Position numbers and translations under genes: made by a program
In this document: positions 1-9,657 of the stretch, one piece after another
How positions within the stretch are numbered: position 1 is the stretch's first letter
Layout: every line of letters starts with the position of its first letter
Notes under the pieces: model-generated
What the model was told of the DNA's origin: nothing
The model's input: the letters and a program-made list of their open reading frames with translations, nothing else
Databases searched by the model: none
Origin: an uncultured Bacteroidales bacterium
Lineage (GTDB): Bacteria > Bacteroidota > Bacteroidia > Bacteroidales > FEN-979
Direction of reading: 5' to 3'
Length of the DNA: 64,000 bases
Assembly: GCA_903845055.1 (NCBI GenBank)
Contig: CAIMWF010000008.1
Location: forward strand, 1-64,000

Positions 1-425
1 GCATAACCCCATTCCATCTGGGTGGTGGCTGTGAGGTTGGCTGCATTTTCGTAAACATCGATCCCGTTAAAGGTGACATATTGCACACCTGCAAAGGTTA
101 TGATGGCATCCATGGTCCCGGTGCCGGTTGCGGCCGTGATCTTGGGATCGGCCCCGGCACCCGATTTCTGGAAAATGATCTGGTTGGCCAGGGTCCCGGT
201 GTTGGTCGTGATATTCCCGGCTGTGGGAGTGGCAAAAGTTTCGGTGTAACCGGCGGCAATGTTGAACGTAACACCGCCGGCTCCAACGCCGCTAGTATTC
301 AGGTCTGTGATGGCTGCCGCTATCGTGGCATAACTCCCCGGGATGGTCTTTATCCCGGTAAGCTGACCAAATGCGAACTGGGATAACCCGATCGCAAGAA
401 TCAAAAGGTAAAAAAGTTTTCTCAT
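1..425 (-). CDS. Secreted T9SS-type surface protein, N-terminal part (cut by window edge)
   Basis: The reading frame starts with ATG at 425 and runs open off the left edge, giving the first 141 residues. It begins with a typical signal peptide (MRKLFYLLILAIGLSQFAFG, cleavage probably before QLTG). The mature part has the pattern 'IPGSYATIAAAI..LN..GVGAGGVTFNIAAGYTE', which I recognise as the start of many large Bacteroidota secreted proteins with beta-helix or repeat architecture and a C-terminal T9SS sorting domain. The sorting domain itself lies outside the window, so export by T9SS is inferred. The gene stands alone, with a 310-base upstream region and a G-free leader just before the ATG. 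No enzymatic function can be assigned. Confidence 0.75.
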   Translation of the reverse strand, partial: MRKLFYLLILAIGLSQFAFGQLTGIKTIPGSYATIAAAITDLNTSGVGAGGVTFNIAAGYTETFATPTAGNITTNTGTLANQIIFQKSGAGADPKITAATGTGTMDAIITFAGVQYVTFNGIDVYENAANLTATTQMEWGY

Positions 426-735
426 AGGTTGTTGGTTTGGTTGGTTTATTGGTTTGCGAATTCAAAAGACGATATATTAAGGTTTACATGTTCAGTTGAT
501 TTCTACAATAGTAAATAAAACAAAGTGCAGTCATTGCACCTGCATTTGAAAAACATAACAAAGTAATGGGCTAAGTAAGGTTGTGATTCATCAGCACGCC
601 AAAGATAGGAGAATTTGTTTAAAATGGAAACCAAGTATATTTTTTTTTCAGGCGATTTATGATTTTTTAGGAAAATAATCACACCGGCAGCAAGCGACCG
701 CAAGTATTCAGCACATTCTCAGGGGAATGAGACAC
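426..735 (-). promoter_or_regulatory. 310-base upstream region of the secreted-protein gene
   Basis: No convincing gene is present; a 66-codon minus-strand frame at 503-703 has no recognisable features. On the minus strand a TATCTTTG box lies at 600-607, matching the Bacteroidota -7 consensus TAnnTTTG. A weak TTTC sits 19 bases upstream in the -33 position. This would give a leader of roughly 170 bases. The last 31 bases before the ATG (426-456) contain no G on the minus strand and are built of AACC/AAAC runs, so they should be unstructured in RNA. Confidence 0.5.
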
Positions 736-1980
736 CTATTGATCAACCTTTGCAGATCTGGGATGGAAGGTAAGCCGGCTCAGGTTGTTTTCTTCGAAAA
801 TCTCATTGGCAATGTCCAATAACTCCGCGGCTGTTGTAGATCCGATCCGATCAATGATTGCGCTGACCGGTTCAAAACGGTTTTGCAAAAGGAACGATTT
901 CCCGATGGCCAGCATAAACGACAGGTTTGATTCCTGCGAAATGGCAAGCTGTCCTGTAAGTTGATTTTTAACGATTTGAAGCTGACTGGTTTTCAATTTT
1001 TCTTCCCGCAGGCGCTTTAGCTCTTTCATAACAATGGCAAGTGCCTTTTCATAATTTGCAGGATCGGTTCCGAAATAGATCTGGACGAGCCCGGCATCCG
1101 AAAAAGTCGAGTAGTGCGATTCATTCTGATAGGTGAGCCCGCTTCTTTCACGCAATGCCAGCGATAATCTCGAATTCATAACCGGCCCCCCCAGCATATT
1201 GTTCAGCAGGGCAAGGGGTATCCTGGATTCGTGACCGAAGGGATAGGCCGGCGCACCGATCACACAATGAACCTGGGCCTGGTGCTTTTTTCTCTCTTCC
1301 CGGAAATGGTGATAATGTTCCACGGGGACCCGGGGGACGGGCGCATCGCGATCGGGATGTTCGCTGAAGTAACGGCTGACAATCGTGACCAGTTTCCTGA
1401 AATCAATGTTTCCGGCTGAAGCGATCACGACTTCATCCAGTTGGTAAGTGCGCCTTATAAAGCCGGTAACCTTCTCCCGGTCGATCTTCTTTAAACTTTT
1501 TACAGTACCCAGGATGTTCCGGCCGAGCGGGTGACCGGTAAAAAGGAAGTCCTCAAAATCATCAAAAACCTGTTCCGACGGTGTATCCATGAACGACCTG
1601 ATCTCGTCCATGACCACCTGTTTTTCCTTTTCGAGTTCTTTCTCCGGGAAAACGGAATTAAAAAAGATATCCTGGAACAATTCGAGGGTACGGTCATAAA
1701 ACCTGCTGAGAAAGGAGGCGTAAATGCAGGTCTCTTCCTTGGTGGTGTATGCATTCAGGTCAGCCCCAACATTTTCTAACCGGTTCAGTACCTGGAAGAG
1801 GTTGCGTTTCCGTGTTCCCTTGAAAACGGTATGTTCGATAAAGTGAGCGATCCCATGCTCATCGGGATTCTCATCGCGGGTACCTGCATTGATAAAGATT
1901 CCGCAGTGGGCAACGGGACCCTGTATGCCATGATGGACGAGGCGGATCCCGTTAGGCAACCTGAAGGTTTGCAGCTCCAT
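736..1980 (-). CDS. M16 family zinc metallopeptidase
   Basis: A 414-residue protease of the pitrilysin/processing-peptidase family (M16). The inverted zinc motif HxxEH is seen as HFIEH at residues 46-50. The third zinc ligand is probably Glu126 in the 'QVVMDEI' helix, 76 residues downstream as expected. The C-terminal half is the usual non-catalytic M16 domain that closes the chamber ('GGPVMNSRLSLALRERSGLTY', substrate-binding segment). The length fits one-chain bacterial M16B proteins. No signal peptide is seen, so it probably acts in the cytoplasm on peptides. The gene starts 3 bases after mutB stops and is surely co-transcribed with it. The natural substrate is unknown. Confidence 0.9.
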   Translation of the reverse strand: MELQTFRLPNGIRLVHHGIQGPVAHCGIFINAGTRDENPDEHGIAHFIEHTVFKGTRKRNLFQVLNRLENVGADLNAYTTKEETCIYASFLSRFYDRTLELFQDIFFNSVFPEKELEKEKQVVMDEIRSFMDTPSEQVFDDFEDFLFTGHPLGRNILGTVKSLKKIDREKVTGFIRRTYQLDEVVIASAGNIDFRKLVTIVSRYFSEHPDRDAPVPRVPVEHYHHFREERKKHQAQVHCVIGAPAYPFGHESRIPLALLNNMLGGPVMNSRLSLALRERSGLTYQNESHYSTFSDAGLVQIYFGTDPANYEKALAIVMKELKRLREEKLKTSQLQIVKNQLTGQLAISQESNLSFMLAIGKSFLLQNRFEPVSAIIDRIGSTTAAELLDIANEIFEENNLSRLTFHPRSAKVDQ

Positions 1981-1983
1981 TTA

Positions 1984-4134
1984 TTATTTGCGGCTTTCGA
2001 TCAGGATCTCCAGTAATTTTATCCCGGCATCGGCGATAACGGTTCCCGGGCCGAAAACAGCCACGGCGCCCGATTTGTAAAGAAAATCATAATCCTGCGG
2101 GGGGATCACGCCTCCCACCACCACCAGGATATCTTCGCGTCCGAGCCGTTTAAGCTCTGCGATTACCTGGGGCACAAGGGTTTTGTGACCTGCTGCAAGA
2201 CTTGAAACGCCCAGGATGTGCACGTCGTTTTCAACAGCCTGTTTTGCTGATTCGGCCGGGGTCTGGAACAACGGTCCGATATCCACGTCAAAACCGATAT
2301 CGGCATAGCCGGTTGCCACGACTTTTGCCCCCCGGTCATGGCCATCCTGGCCCATTTTTGCAATCATAATGCGCGGCCGCCGTCCTTCCAGTTCAGCGAA
2401 CCTGTCAGCCATTTCTCTTGCCCTGGCAAACATCTCATTATCCTTTGATTCGGATAAATAAACCCCTGAGATACTTCTTATCACAGCTTTATACCTCCCG
2501 TAAATTTTTTCAAGGGCGGTTGAAATTTCGCCCAGCGACGCCCTTTTTCTTGCCGCATCAATTGCCAGTTCCAGCATGTTGCCCTGTCCGGTTTCAGCGG
2601 CCCGGGTCAGCGCATCCAGCGCTGCACCGACCTCCCTGTTGTCACGGTTGGCACGGAGATTTTTCAGCCGGGCAACCTGCGATTCACGAACAGCATCATT
2701 GTCCACATTCAGGATATCGATCGGATCCTCTTTATCCAACCGGTTCATGTTCACTCCGATGATCTTATCCTTGCCCGAATCGATCCTCGCCTGTTTGCGG
2801 GCCGAGGCCTCCTCAATGCGCATCTTCGGAATACCGGTCTCAATGGCTTTCGCCATACCTCCGAGTTGTTCAACCTCTTCAATCAGGGCCCAGGCCTTGT
2901 GTGCAATTTCATGGGTCAGCATCTCTACGTAATAGGAGCCGGCCCAGGGATCAACCGAACGGCATATCTGGGTCTCTTCCTGCAGGTATATCTGCGTGTT
3001 GCGCGCAATCCGTGCCGAAAAATCGGTGGGAAGGGCGATCGCCTCATCAAGCGCATTGGTGTGAAGCGACTGTGTATGTCCAAGTGCGGCGGCGAGTGCC
3101 TCAACACAGGTACGTGCCACATTGTTGAACGGATCCTGCTCGGTAAGGCTCCATCCCGAGGTCTGCGTATGGGTGCGCAGGGCCATTGATTTCGGATTCT
3201 TCGGATCGAACTTCTTCACGATTTTCGCCCAGAGCAACCGTGCGGCCCGCATCTTGGCAATTTCCATGAAATGGTTCATGCCCGACGCCCAGAAAAAAGA
3301 CAACCGCGGGGCAAAGGTATCAATGTCCATCCCCGCGTTGATCCCGGCACGAAGGTACTCCAGCCCGTCGGCAAGGGTATAGGCCAGTTCGATATCGGCC
3401 GTGGCACCTGCCTCCTGCATGTGATAACCGCTGATGGAGATCGAATTGAACTTGGGCATGTTCTTCGATGTAAATTCAAAGATGTCGGCGATGATCTTCA
3501 TCGACGGTGCTGGCGGATAGATATAGGTATTCCGGACCATGAACTCCTTCAGGATATCATTCTGAATCGTTCCCGTGAGCTTTACCATGGGAACACCCTG
3601 CTCCTCGGCGGCAACGATGTAAAAGGCCAGGATGGGCAAAACGGCGCCATTCATGGTCATAGATACCGACATAACATCAAGCGGGATCTGGTCGAACAGG
3701 ATCTTCATGTCCAGTATTGAATCGATTGCCACCCCTGCCTTCCCCACGTCACCCACCACGCGTTCGTGGTCGGAGTCATACCCGCGGTGGGTTGCAAGGT
3801 CAAATGCAACTGAAAGTCCCTTTTGCCCGGCCTTCAGGTTCCGGCGATAGAAGGCGTTTGATTCCTCGGCCGTTGAAAAGCCTGCATACTGACGGATGGT
3901 CCACGGGCTTGAAACATACATGGTAGAATAGGGTCCCCGCAGGAAGGGCGGAAGACCGGCGGCATAACGGAGATGTTCCATTTCATCAAGGTCGCATGCG
4001 CCGTAAACCGGTTTCATCGGGATCTGCTCGGGGGTTTTCCAGCTTTTCTCGATCCCCTCCTCCTTTTCCCATTCGGAAAAGGATTTGGAAGCCGGTATCC
4101 CTGTCAGTTCAACATTTTTAAAGTCTGGTCTCAT
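1984..4134 (-). CDS. mutB: Methylmalonyl-CoA mutase, large catalytic subunit
   Basis: Catalyses the B12-dependent interconversion of succinyl-CoA and (R)-methylmalonyl-CoA, the key step between the TCA pool and propionyl-CoA. The N-terminal TIM barrel is highly typical ([44 protein letters not shown]). The C-terminal cobalamin domain has DGHDRG with the cobalt-ligating His at about residue 599. I chose ATG at 4134 ([10 protein letters not shown]), which resembles family N-termini; an in-frame ATG at 4170 would add 12 residues. At 716 residues it matches the family. The small subunit gene is upstream, separated by a response regulator gene. The direction (propionate production or use) cannot be told from sequence. 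Confidence 0.96.
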   Translation of the reverse strand: MRPDFKNVELTGIPASKSFSEWEKEEGIEKSWKTPEQIPMKPVYGACDLDEMEHLRYAAGLPPFLRGPYSTMYVSSPWTIRQYAGFSTAEESNAFYRRNLKAGQKGLSVAFDLATHRGYDSDHERVVGDVGKAGVAIDSILDMKILFDQIPLDVMSVSMTMNGAVLPILAFYIVAAEEQGVPMVKLTGTIQNDILKEFMVRNTYIYPPAPSMKIIADIFEFTSKNMPKFNSISISGYHMQEAGATADIELAYTLADGLEYLRAGINAGMDIDTFAPRLSFFWASGMNHFMEIAKMRAARLLWAKIVKKFDPKNPKSMALRTHTQTSGWSLTEQDPFNNVARTCVEALAAALGHTQSLHTNALDEAIALPTDFSARIARNTQIYLQEETQICRSVDPWAGSYYVEMLTHEIAHKAWALIEEVEQLGGMAKAIETGIPKMRIEEASARKQARIDSGKDKIIGVNMNRLDKEDPIDILNVDNDAVRESQVARLKNLRANRDNREVGAALDALTRAAETGQGNMLELAIDAARKRASLGEISTALEKIYGRYKAVIRSISGVYLSESKDNEMFARAREMADRFAELEGRRPRIMIAKMGQDGHDRGAKVVATGYADIGFDVDIGPLFQTPAESAKQAVENDVHILGVSSLAAGHKTLVPQVIAELKRLGREDILVVVGGVIPPQDYDFLYKSGAVAVFGPGTVIADAGIKLLEILIESRK

Positions 4135-4204
4135 CGTTCTGAATATAGTTGTTGTAGGTTTGTCAAACATCTGGCATCCATGCCATACCCGGCATCGGAG
4201 CGGT

Positions 4205-4597
4205 TCAAACTTTCAATAGCCGCTGCAATTCCTCAATTTTAAATGGTTTACTCATATAATAATCCATGCCGGCCTGGAAGAATCCTGCGCGGTCTTCTTC
4301 GAAAGAATTTGCGGTGATGGCGATGATCTTCACCTGCTCATCAGGCGTTACTTTCCTTTCAGCCTCAATTTTGCGTATCTCGATCGTCGCGGTCACCCCG
4401 TCCATGACCGGCATCATCACATCCATGAGTATTGCATCATACCGGTTCTGCCTGAAAAGATCTACGGCAAAGGAGCCGTCGACGGCCGTATGCACGTGGT
4501 GCCCCAATCGTGCAAGTACCGTTTTTATCAGATACAGGTTGATGGAATCGTCATCCACAACAAGGATCATCAATATTTTTTTTTCATTTTCTGACAT
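4205..4597 (-). CDS. Single-domain response regulator (CheY-like receiver)
   Basis: A 130-residue stand-alone receiver domain starting [18 protein letters not shown]. All receiver hallmarks are present: the acidic pair in VVDDD, the phospho-acceptor Asp in '[12 protein letters not shown]', the Thr/Ala switch in 'IIAITAN', and the Lys in 'MSKPF'. The sequence resembles receivers attached to hybrid histidine kinases, but there is no output domain. The open frame extends upstream to 4780, but that stretch lies inside mutA, so I chose the ATG at 4597. It sits between mutA (52 bases away) and mutB (70 bases from its chosen start) on the same strand, an unusual position. No kinase or output partner lies nearby. 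Confidence 0.88.
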   Translation of the reverse strand: MSENEKKILMILVVDDDSINLYLIKTVLARLGHHVHTAVDGSFAVDLFRQNRYDAILMDVMMPVMDGVTATIEIRKIEAERKVTPDEQVKIIAITANSFEEDRAGFFQAGMDYYMSKPFKIEELQRLLKV

Positions 4598-4649
4598 CCG
4601 CAACGAATTGTTTATTACCAATAACCTGCCATTGATGAAACGATACCGG

Positions 4650-6533
4650 CTAAAGAATGCCCAACCTTTCCTGGAAGTCCCTGAGTGTGACCAGGAGGTT
4701 GCTGCGGACATGAATAAAATCACAGATACCGGCAGCTTTGTAAGCCTCAGCCTGTTCTTTCGGATACCCGGCAACCACAATGAATGCCCCTGCCCCGGAA
4801 AGTTTCAGTTTCCCCGCGATTTCAGGAACGATCAGGAGGTAGTCTTCATCGGAACTGCAGATCACAACGATTTCAGCCTGCGAATCCAGCGCCGCTGAGA
4901 TACCCTCGTCAACGGTGGCAAATCCCTGGTTGTCAATAATGTCATAACCGGCACAACCAAAGAAATTGGCCGCAAAGCCGGCCCGTGCCCTGAGCATGGC
5001 AACGTTTCCCATGGTAAAAAGGAATACTACCGGCCGCTTCCGGCCAAGGCTGACCGCCCGTTCCGTGCCGAGCCTGATCTCCTCAAAGGCCTGCGCCCCG
5101 CGGAATGGCACCATCTTTTTGAAACGTGAAGACCCGGGAACAGGAATGTTTTCAATTCCAGTAACCTTTTCCAACATGGTCTCATGAATGTTTGGATACT
5201 GGTTTGTCCCCAGCAAAACGATTTTGCGCTGGGCAATGCCCGCCTCTTTCTGAATCCGGCTGCGTTCAACCTCATCCTGGATAAAACCTGTTTTAATGCA
5301 TTCGATCATCCCGCCCCGTTTCTCAACTTCCTTAAAAAGATCCCAGGCATGCCGTGCGATGAGGTCGGTAAGGTTTTCAATGTAATAAGATCCACCCGCT
5401 GGATCGATGATCTTGTTCAGGTACGATTCCTCCTGGAGCACCAGCTGCTGGTTACGGGCAATCCTGGTTGAAATTTCATCCTCTTCCTTATAGGAAGCAT
5501 CAAACGGCAGGACCGTTACCGAATCTGCATTCCCGATGGCAGCCGACATCCCTTCGGTGGTGGTCCGCAGCATGTTCACATAAGGATCGTAAACCGTTTT
5601 GTTCCAGCGTGCCGTGGTACCATGAACGAATAGTTTCAACGACGCATCCCGGTCCGGATGGTACTGCTCCACCATTCTTGTCCACAACAATCTTACAGCA
5701 CGGAATTTGGCGATCTCCAGGAAATAGTCAGGGCCAATGCCCAGGGAGAACTGCAGGTAAGGCGCGACTTCATCAACCGTCAGGCCCTTGCCGGTGAGAC
5801 CGGCGAGGTATTCGTTTGCGGAGGCGAGACTGAATGCCAGTTCCTGCACGAGCGACGAGCCGGCATCCTGGAAATAGTGTCCGTTAACCGTGATGGCCTT
5901 GAACCCGGGTACCTTTTCCCTGATCGTTTTCAGCAGGTATTCAGCCTCTTCGAGATTCCGGTTCCAGTCTTCATAAAAATCGCCCTGAAGCAGCAGGTAG
6001 CTGACAGGGTCAAAATTGAGCGATCCTTTCACCTTCCCACCGGGGATGTCCCGGTGGCTGAGTTCATAGATAAACAATTCGAGCGTAAGGGGATAGGATT
6101 GGGAAGAGATGAAATTAACGGCGGTTTTTGCAAGGTCTATTCCCGAAAGCAGTTCGCTGATCTGCCTGTGCGTGTTCAGATTCCGAGTTTTCAATCCCAG
6201 TGATCCGGCGCCTTTTGCGATGGCATCCAGGGCAATGTAGTTGCTTACTTCAGGATCTTCATCCGGGATATCCTGCCTTACCAGCCATTCATTGTTCTCC
6301 TTCCTGAGACCCCTTACATAGGGTGATACGTTGGGCAACGCATCCAGGTATTCAAGTCCCTCCAGGTCTTCGGCCCGGTAATATGGTTTTACATCGAATC
6401 CTTCACCGGTCTTCCAGACCAGCTTCTTGTTATAATCGGCGCCTTTGAGATCGGCTATAATCTTTTCTTCCCACGCATCGGTGGAAACAGGTGGAAATTC
6501 TGAAAACAATTTTGTCTGCTCGTTGTGGTCCAT
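4650..6533 (-). CDS. mutA: Methylmalonyl-CoA mutase, small (non-catalytic) subunit
   Basis: A 627-residue partner of MutB in the heterodimeric mutase. It has the same fold (TIM barrel plus B12-like domain) but lacks the catalytic signature: where MutB has DGHDRG, this chain has a degenerate stretch near 'ANFFGCAGYDII'. That loss is normal for this subunit and is not a mutation. Recognisable segments are 'YDPYVNMLRTTTEGMSAAIG', 'SYYIENLTDLIARHAW' and 'GGMIECIKTGFIQ'. The start MDHNEQTKLF at 6533 follows a candidate promoter at 6605-6635. It is the first gene of a mutA / response regulator / mutB / M16 peptidase operon. Confidence 0.95.
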   Translation of the reverse strand: MDHNEQTKLFSEFPPVSTDAWEEKIIADLKGADYNKKLVWKTGEGFDVKPYYRAEDLEGLEYLDALPNVSPYVRGLRKENNEWLVRQDIPDEDPEVSNYIALDAIAKGAGSLGLKTRNLNTHRQISELLSGIDLAKTAVNFISSQSYPLTLELFIYELSHRDIPGGKVKGSLNFDPVSYLLLQGDFYEDWNRNLEEAEYLLKTIREKVPGFKAITVNGHYFQDAGSSLVQELAFSLASANEYLAGLTGKGLTVDEVAPYLQFSLGIGPDYFLEIAKFRAVRLLWTRMVEQYHPDRDASLKLFVHGTTARWNKTVYDPYVNMLRTTTEGMSAAIGNADSVTVLPFDASYKEEDEISTRIARNQQLVLQEESYLNKIIDPAGGSYYIENLTDLIARHAWDLFKEVEKRGGMIECIKTGFIQDEVERSRIQKEAGIAQRKIVLLGTNQYPNIHETMLEKVTGIENIPVPGSSRFKKMVPFRGAQAFEEIRLGTERAVSLGRKRPVVFLFTMGNVAMLRARAGFAANFFGCAGYDIIDNQGFATVDEGISAALDSQAEIVVICSSDEDYLLIVPEIAGKLKLSGAGAFIVVAGYPKEQAEAYKAAGICDFIHVRSNLLVTLRDFQERLGIL

Positions 6534-6604
6534 GACTAGCTTCTTGATTTAGCGGTTGGTAGGGTGTTTTTCCTGTTGAGGGTCAATTGCTCCCGATTTT
6601 AACG

Positions 6605-6635
6605 CAAATATAAAGAATTCCATAACTTTACGAAA
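6605..6635 (-). promoter_or_regulatory. Candidate promoter of the mutA operon
   Basis: On the minus strand TATATTTG (6605-6612) fits the Bacteroidota -7 box TAnnTTTG, and a TTTC (6632-6635) lies 19 bases upstream where TTTG is expected. Transcription would start near 6598 and give a leader of about 65 bases. A weaker plus-strand box, TAACTTTA at 6623-6630, could serve the divergent epimerase-like gene at 6644. Confidence 0.5.
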
Positions 6636-6643
6636 AAAAAGGT

Positions 6644-7501
6644 ATGATCGTCGCAGTAAGTGGGTCGACCGGCTTTATCGGGCAGGTTTTGGTTAGAAAA
6701 TTCAGGGCCCTGGGATGGACTGTCAGGTCCATCGGTCGTGAAGAACTTGGGAAGCCCGACCGCCAGTTTCGCGAAGAAATGATCGAAGGGACCGATGCCG
6801 TGGTCAACATGGCAGGTGCTCCGGTAGCCACGAAATGGACACCCGCGTACAAGGAGGAGATACGCTCCAGCCGGGTCGCGACAACCCGGAAAATCGCCAC
6901 AGCCATCAGGGAGTCAACGAAGAAACCGGCAGTTTTCATCTCCTTTTCAGCCATCGGGATTTATGATTCCAGCAATACGCATACCGAAGCAAGTTCCGCG
7001 TTCGCCGGTTCCTTCCTGTCCGACGTTTGCAGGGCATGGGAGGAGGAGGCGGCCATGGCCGGTGAGGAAACCAGGCTGGTGGTATTTCGTACGGGCATGG
7101 TGCTGGGAGGCGACGGAGGCGCGTTGAAAAAAATGCACCTTCCCTTCAGCATCGGGCTGGGCGGAAAAACAGGCAGCGGAACCCAGTCGGTTTCCTTTAT
7201 TCACCTGGCCGACCTGGTCTCAGCGGTGGTCTTTGCCATTGAAAATTCTTCAGTGCGGGGAGTGGTCAACGCAGTAACGCCATACCCGTCGACGAACGCA
7301 GAATTTTCCGACCGGCTGGCCAAGGTGCTGGGACAACCCTGCTGGCTGACCATACCGGCATTTGTGATGAAAATACTTTATGGCGAAGGGGCACAGGTTA
7401 TGCTAGAAGGCCAGAAGGTCCTCCCCGGAAAACTTGAAAAAGCAGGATTCAGGTTCCGTTATCCCACCATCCAGAATGCCCTGGTACAGATCTACGGCTG
7501 A
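6644..7501 (+). CDS. TIGR01777 family NAD(P)-dependent epimerase-like protein (YfcH/SDR39U1 type)
   Basis: A 285-residue short-chain dehydrogenase-like protein. The N-terminal nucleotide-binding glycine motif is VSGSTGFIGQVL (residues 4-15). Family landmarks are 'VNMAGAPVATKWTPAYKEEI', 'FISFSAIGIYD' and the C-terminal 'VNAVTPYPSTNAEFSDRLA' with 'VLPGKLEKAGFRFRYPTI'. The family occurs from bacteria to mammals; its substrate is not known. The canonical YxxxK catalytic pair of extended SDRs is not obvious. It is monocistronic, divergent from mutA, and its last 10 bases overlap the end of the convergent S46 peptidase gene. Confidence 0.88.
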   Translation: MIVAVSGSTGFIGQVLVRKFRALGWTVRSIGREELGKPDRQFREEMIEGTDAVVNMAGAPVATKWTPAYKEEIRSSRVATTRKIATAIRESTKKPAVFISFSAIGIYDSSNTHTEASSAFAGSFLSDVCRAWEEEAAMAGEETRLVVFRTGMVLGGDGGALKKMHLPFSIGLGGKTGSGTQSVSFIHLADLVSAVVFAIENSSVRGVVNAVTPYPSTNAEFSDRLAKVLGQPCWLTIPAFVMKILYGEGAQVMLEGQKVLPGKLEKAGFRFRYPTIQNALVQIYG

Positions 7502-9657
7502 ACGATCTTCATCTCCCTGATCAGGCGATTGGCCCCGGCCACTTTGTCAATCACGAACAGGCAGTAGCGGATGTCGAGGGATATGTTCCGGCATTGTGCA
7601 GGATCATACATCAGGTCGCTGAGGGTCCCCTCCCAGTTCCGGTCGAAATTGATCCCGATGAGCTGACCTTCGGCATTCAGCACCGGGCTCCCCGAATTTC
7701 CACCGGTGGTATGGTTGCTCGACGTAAAGGCAACATGGAGGGTGCCGTCGCGGTCGGCGTACCTGCCATAATCACGCTGCTCATAAAGTTTTTTCAGCCT
7801 GGCATCGACCCGGTAATCATAAACAGCCGAATCTTCTTTCTGGATAACCCCTGCCAGGGTGGTATAGTATTGATACGTTACTGCATCGGCCGGTGTGTAG
7901 TCATCCACTTTACCATAAGCGACCCGCAGCGTTGAATTGGCGTCGGGATAGAGATTCCTTCCCTTCTGCATCTCAACCAGTCCGGCCATGTAAATGCGTT
8001 GAAGGCTGTCGAGCCGGTCGCTGTATTTCCTGGTCCCGGGAACAATGTCGTTCTCCATGCGCTCGTAAATGCTGTTCATAAGAACATAGGCAGGATCTTT
8101 TACGATGGTTTTAACCTGCGACGGCCTGTAATCCGACAGGAAACGAATCAGCCTGGCAGAATCGGAGAAAACCGATTTCGAAAATATCATGAAGGTGTAA
8201 CTGACGAAATTGTTTTTATACTTTTTTTCAATTTCACTGAAAACCGACGGGCGGTAGCGGCTCTCCATTCCCGATGCCATCTCCTTCAGCATGGCAGCCA
8301 TGACCTGGTTGTCGACCGATGGCTCATAGTTCTTGTAAAAATCACGGGTTCCCTTTACCAGGGTTTGAATGGACTTATCAATTTCAGCCTGAACCGATGG
8401 TTTCTTCATACTATGCCTCACCAGTTCACGGAATCCCGAAATGAATTTCACAAGTTCAATCCCCTGCCCTGCTTCCGTGATATAAACAGAAGAGAGATCG
8501 AGCGGGAGATAATCCCCATAGACGTTGCTGAAACCGGTCAGCAATCCGCCATAACGCGCTGCCCTCGCAGGAGTCGTCGTGGTCCATTCCTGGAATGCCT
8601 TTTCCTGCTGTTCCTTTTTCGCTATAGCATCGATCCGCCTGATTCCGCGTGACTCGCCAATCATCTTTTTCCAGAAATTGGCAATCCCGTTTGCCTTTGC
8701 GGCATACTGAATCCGCGTGAGGCGGCTTTTCTCCATCGCTGAATTCATTATATCGAGACGTTGCTGGCGCAGGCCGATCTTCAGTGGATTTTCATGGTTT
8801 ACGATCAGGTCGACAGCGCAGGCCGGTAGGTATTCGCGTGTGCTCCCGGGGTAACCGAAAACCATGGTGAAATCATCCTTCAGATAACCCTTGAGCGAGA
8901 CAGGGAGGAAGTTTTTCGGTTTGTAGGGGATGTTCGACGGCGAGTAGTCGGCCGGTTCGTTGTCCTTGTTCGCATAGATTCTGAAAATCGAAAAATCACC
9001 CGTGTGCCTGGGCCATACCCAGTTGTCGGTATCCCCTCCGAATTTCCCGATGTTGGATGGCGGGGCCCCGGCAAGCCTTACATCCCTGAAAACCTCACTG
9101 ATGAAAAGATAATACTGGTTGCCATAGAAAAACGGGCGCACGCGGGCCTCATAATGGGTGCCGGAGACCGACTCTTTTTCAATTTTTTCAATATTTTTCC
9201 TTGTAAGTTCTGCCCGTTGCAGTTGGTTCATGGTCTCCCCCACCCCTGCCAGTACTTTATCGGTTACCTCTTCCATGCGCACAAGCAGGGTGACCGAGAC
9301 GCCCGGGCTGGGCAACTCCTCTTCAGGAGTCAGCGCCCAGAACCCGTTGGCAAGATAATCGTGCTGAAGCGAACTCTGCCGCTGGATGGCCCCGAGGCCG
9401 CAATGGTGGTTGGTCAGGATCAGTCCCTGGGGCGATACTATTTCGGCCGTGCATCCACCACCAAACTGGACAATGGCGTCTTTCAGGCTGGAATGGTTTA
9501 CACTGTAAATATCTTCGGCTGTAAGTTTCAGTCCGAGATCCTGCATCTTTTTAATATTCAGCTGTTCGAGCAGCATCGGAATCCACATGCCCTCCTCAGC
9601 AGCGGCCGTCAGACTGAACATGGTTGCAAGGAGCAGGAAAAGGGTGAGTTTCTTCAT
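7492..9657 (-). CDS. S46 family dipeptidyl-peptidase, DPP11-like (acidic P1 specificity predicted)
   Basis: A 721-residue exported serine peptidase that removes dipeptides from the N-terminus of oligopeptides. It has a signal peptide (residues 1-20) followed by 'EEGMWIP', the usual mature start of the family. The catalytic residues are His85 (TNHHCG), Asp221 (HTGDFS) and Ser655 (GGNSGSP). Arg673 lies 18 residues after the serine (NFDRNWEG). In Porphyromonas gingivalis DPP11 the equivalent Arg673 gives preference for Asp/Glu at P1, whereas DPP7 has Gly, so I predict a DPP11-type enzyme; activity is not shown by sequence alone. It probably acts in the periplasm. It follows trmB with a 4-base overlap. 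Confidence 0.93.
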   Translation of the reverse strand: MKKLTLFLLLATMFSLTAAAEEGMWIPMLLEQLNIKKMQDLGLKLTAEDIYSVNHSSLKDAIVQFGGGCTAEIVSPQGLILTNHHCGLGAIQRQSSLQHDYLANGFWALTPEEELPSPGVSVTLLVRMEEVTDKVLAGVGETMNQLQRAELTRKNIEKIEKESVSGTHYEARVRPFFYGNQYYLFISEVFRDVRLAGAPPSNIGKFGGDTDNWVWPRHTGDFSIFRIYANKDNEPADYSPSNIPYKPKNFLPVSLKGYLKDDFTMVFGYPGSTREYLPACAVDLIVNHENPLKIGLRQQRLDIMNSAMEKSRLTRIQYAAKANGIANFWKKMIGESRGIRRIDAIAKKEQQEKAFQEWTTTTPARAARYGGLLTGFSNVYGDYLPLDLSSVYITEAGQGIELVKFISGFRELVRHSMKKPSVQAEIDKSIQTLVKGTRDFYKNYEPSVDNQVMAAMLKEMASGMESRYRPSVFSEIEKKYKNNFVSYTFMIFSKSVFSDSARLIRFLSDYRPSQVKTIVKDPAYVLMNSIYERMENDIVPGTRKYSDRLDSLQRIYMAGLVEMQKGRNLYPDANSTLRVAYGKVDDYTPADAVTYQYYTTLAGVIQKEDSAVYDYRVDARLKKLYEQRDYGRYADRDGTLHVAFTSSNHTTGGNSGSPVLNAEGQLIGINFDRNWEGTLSDLMYDPAQCRNISLDIRYCLFVIDKVAGANRLIREMKIVQP

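Noticed and set aside
503-703. A 66-codon minus-strand frame upstream of the secreted-protein gene
   Set aside because: No domain, signal peptide or start context; it overlaps the likely promoter at 600-607 and has a low-complexity, AT-rich composition.
4650-6533. mutA as a decayed mutase because the DxHxxG motif is missing
   Set aside because: The small subunit of heterodimeric methylmalonyl-CoA mutase normally lacks this motif; the frame is intact and full length.
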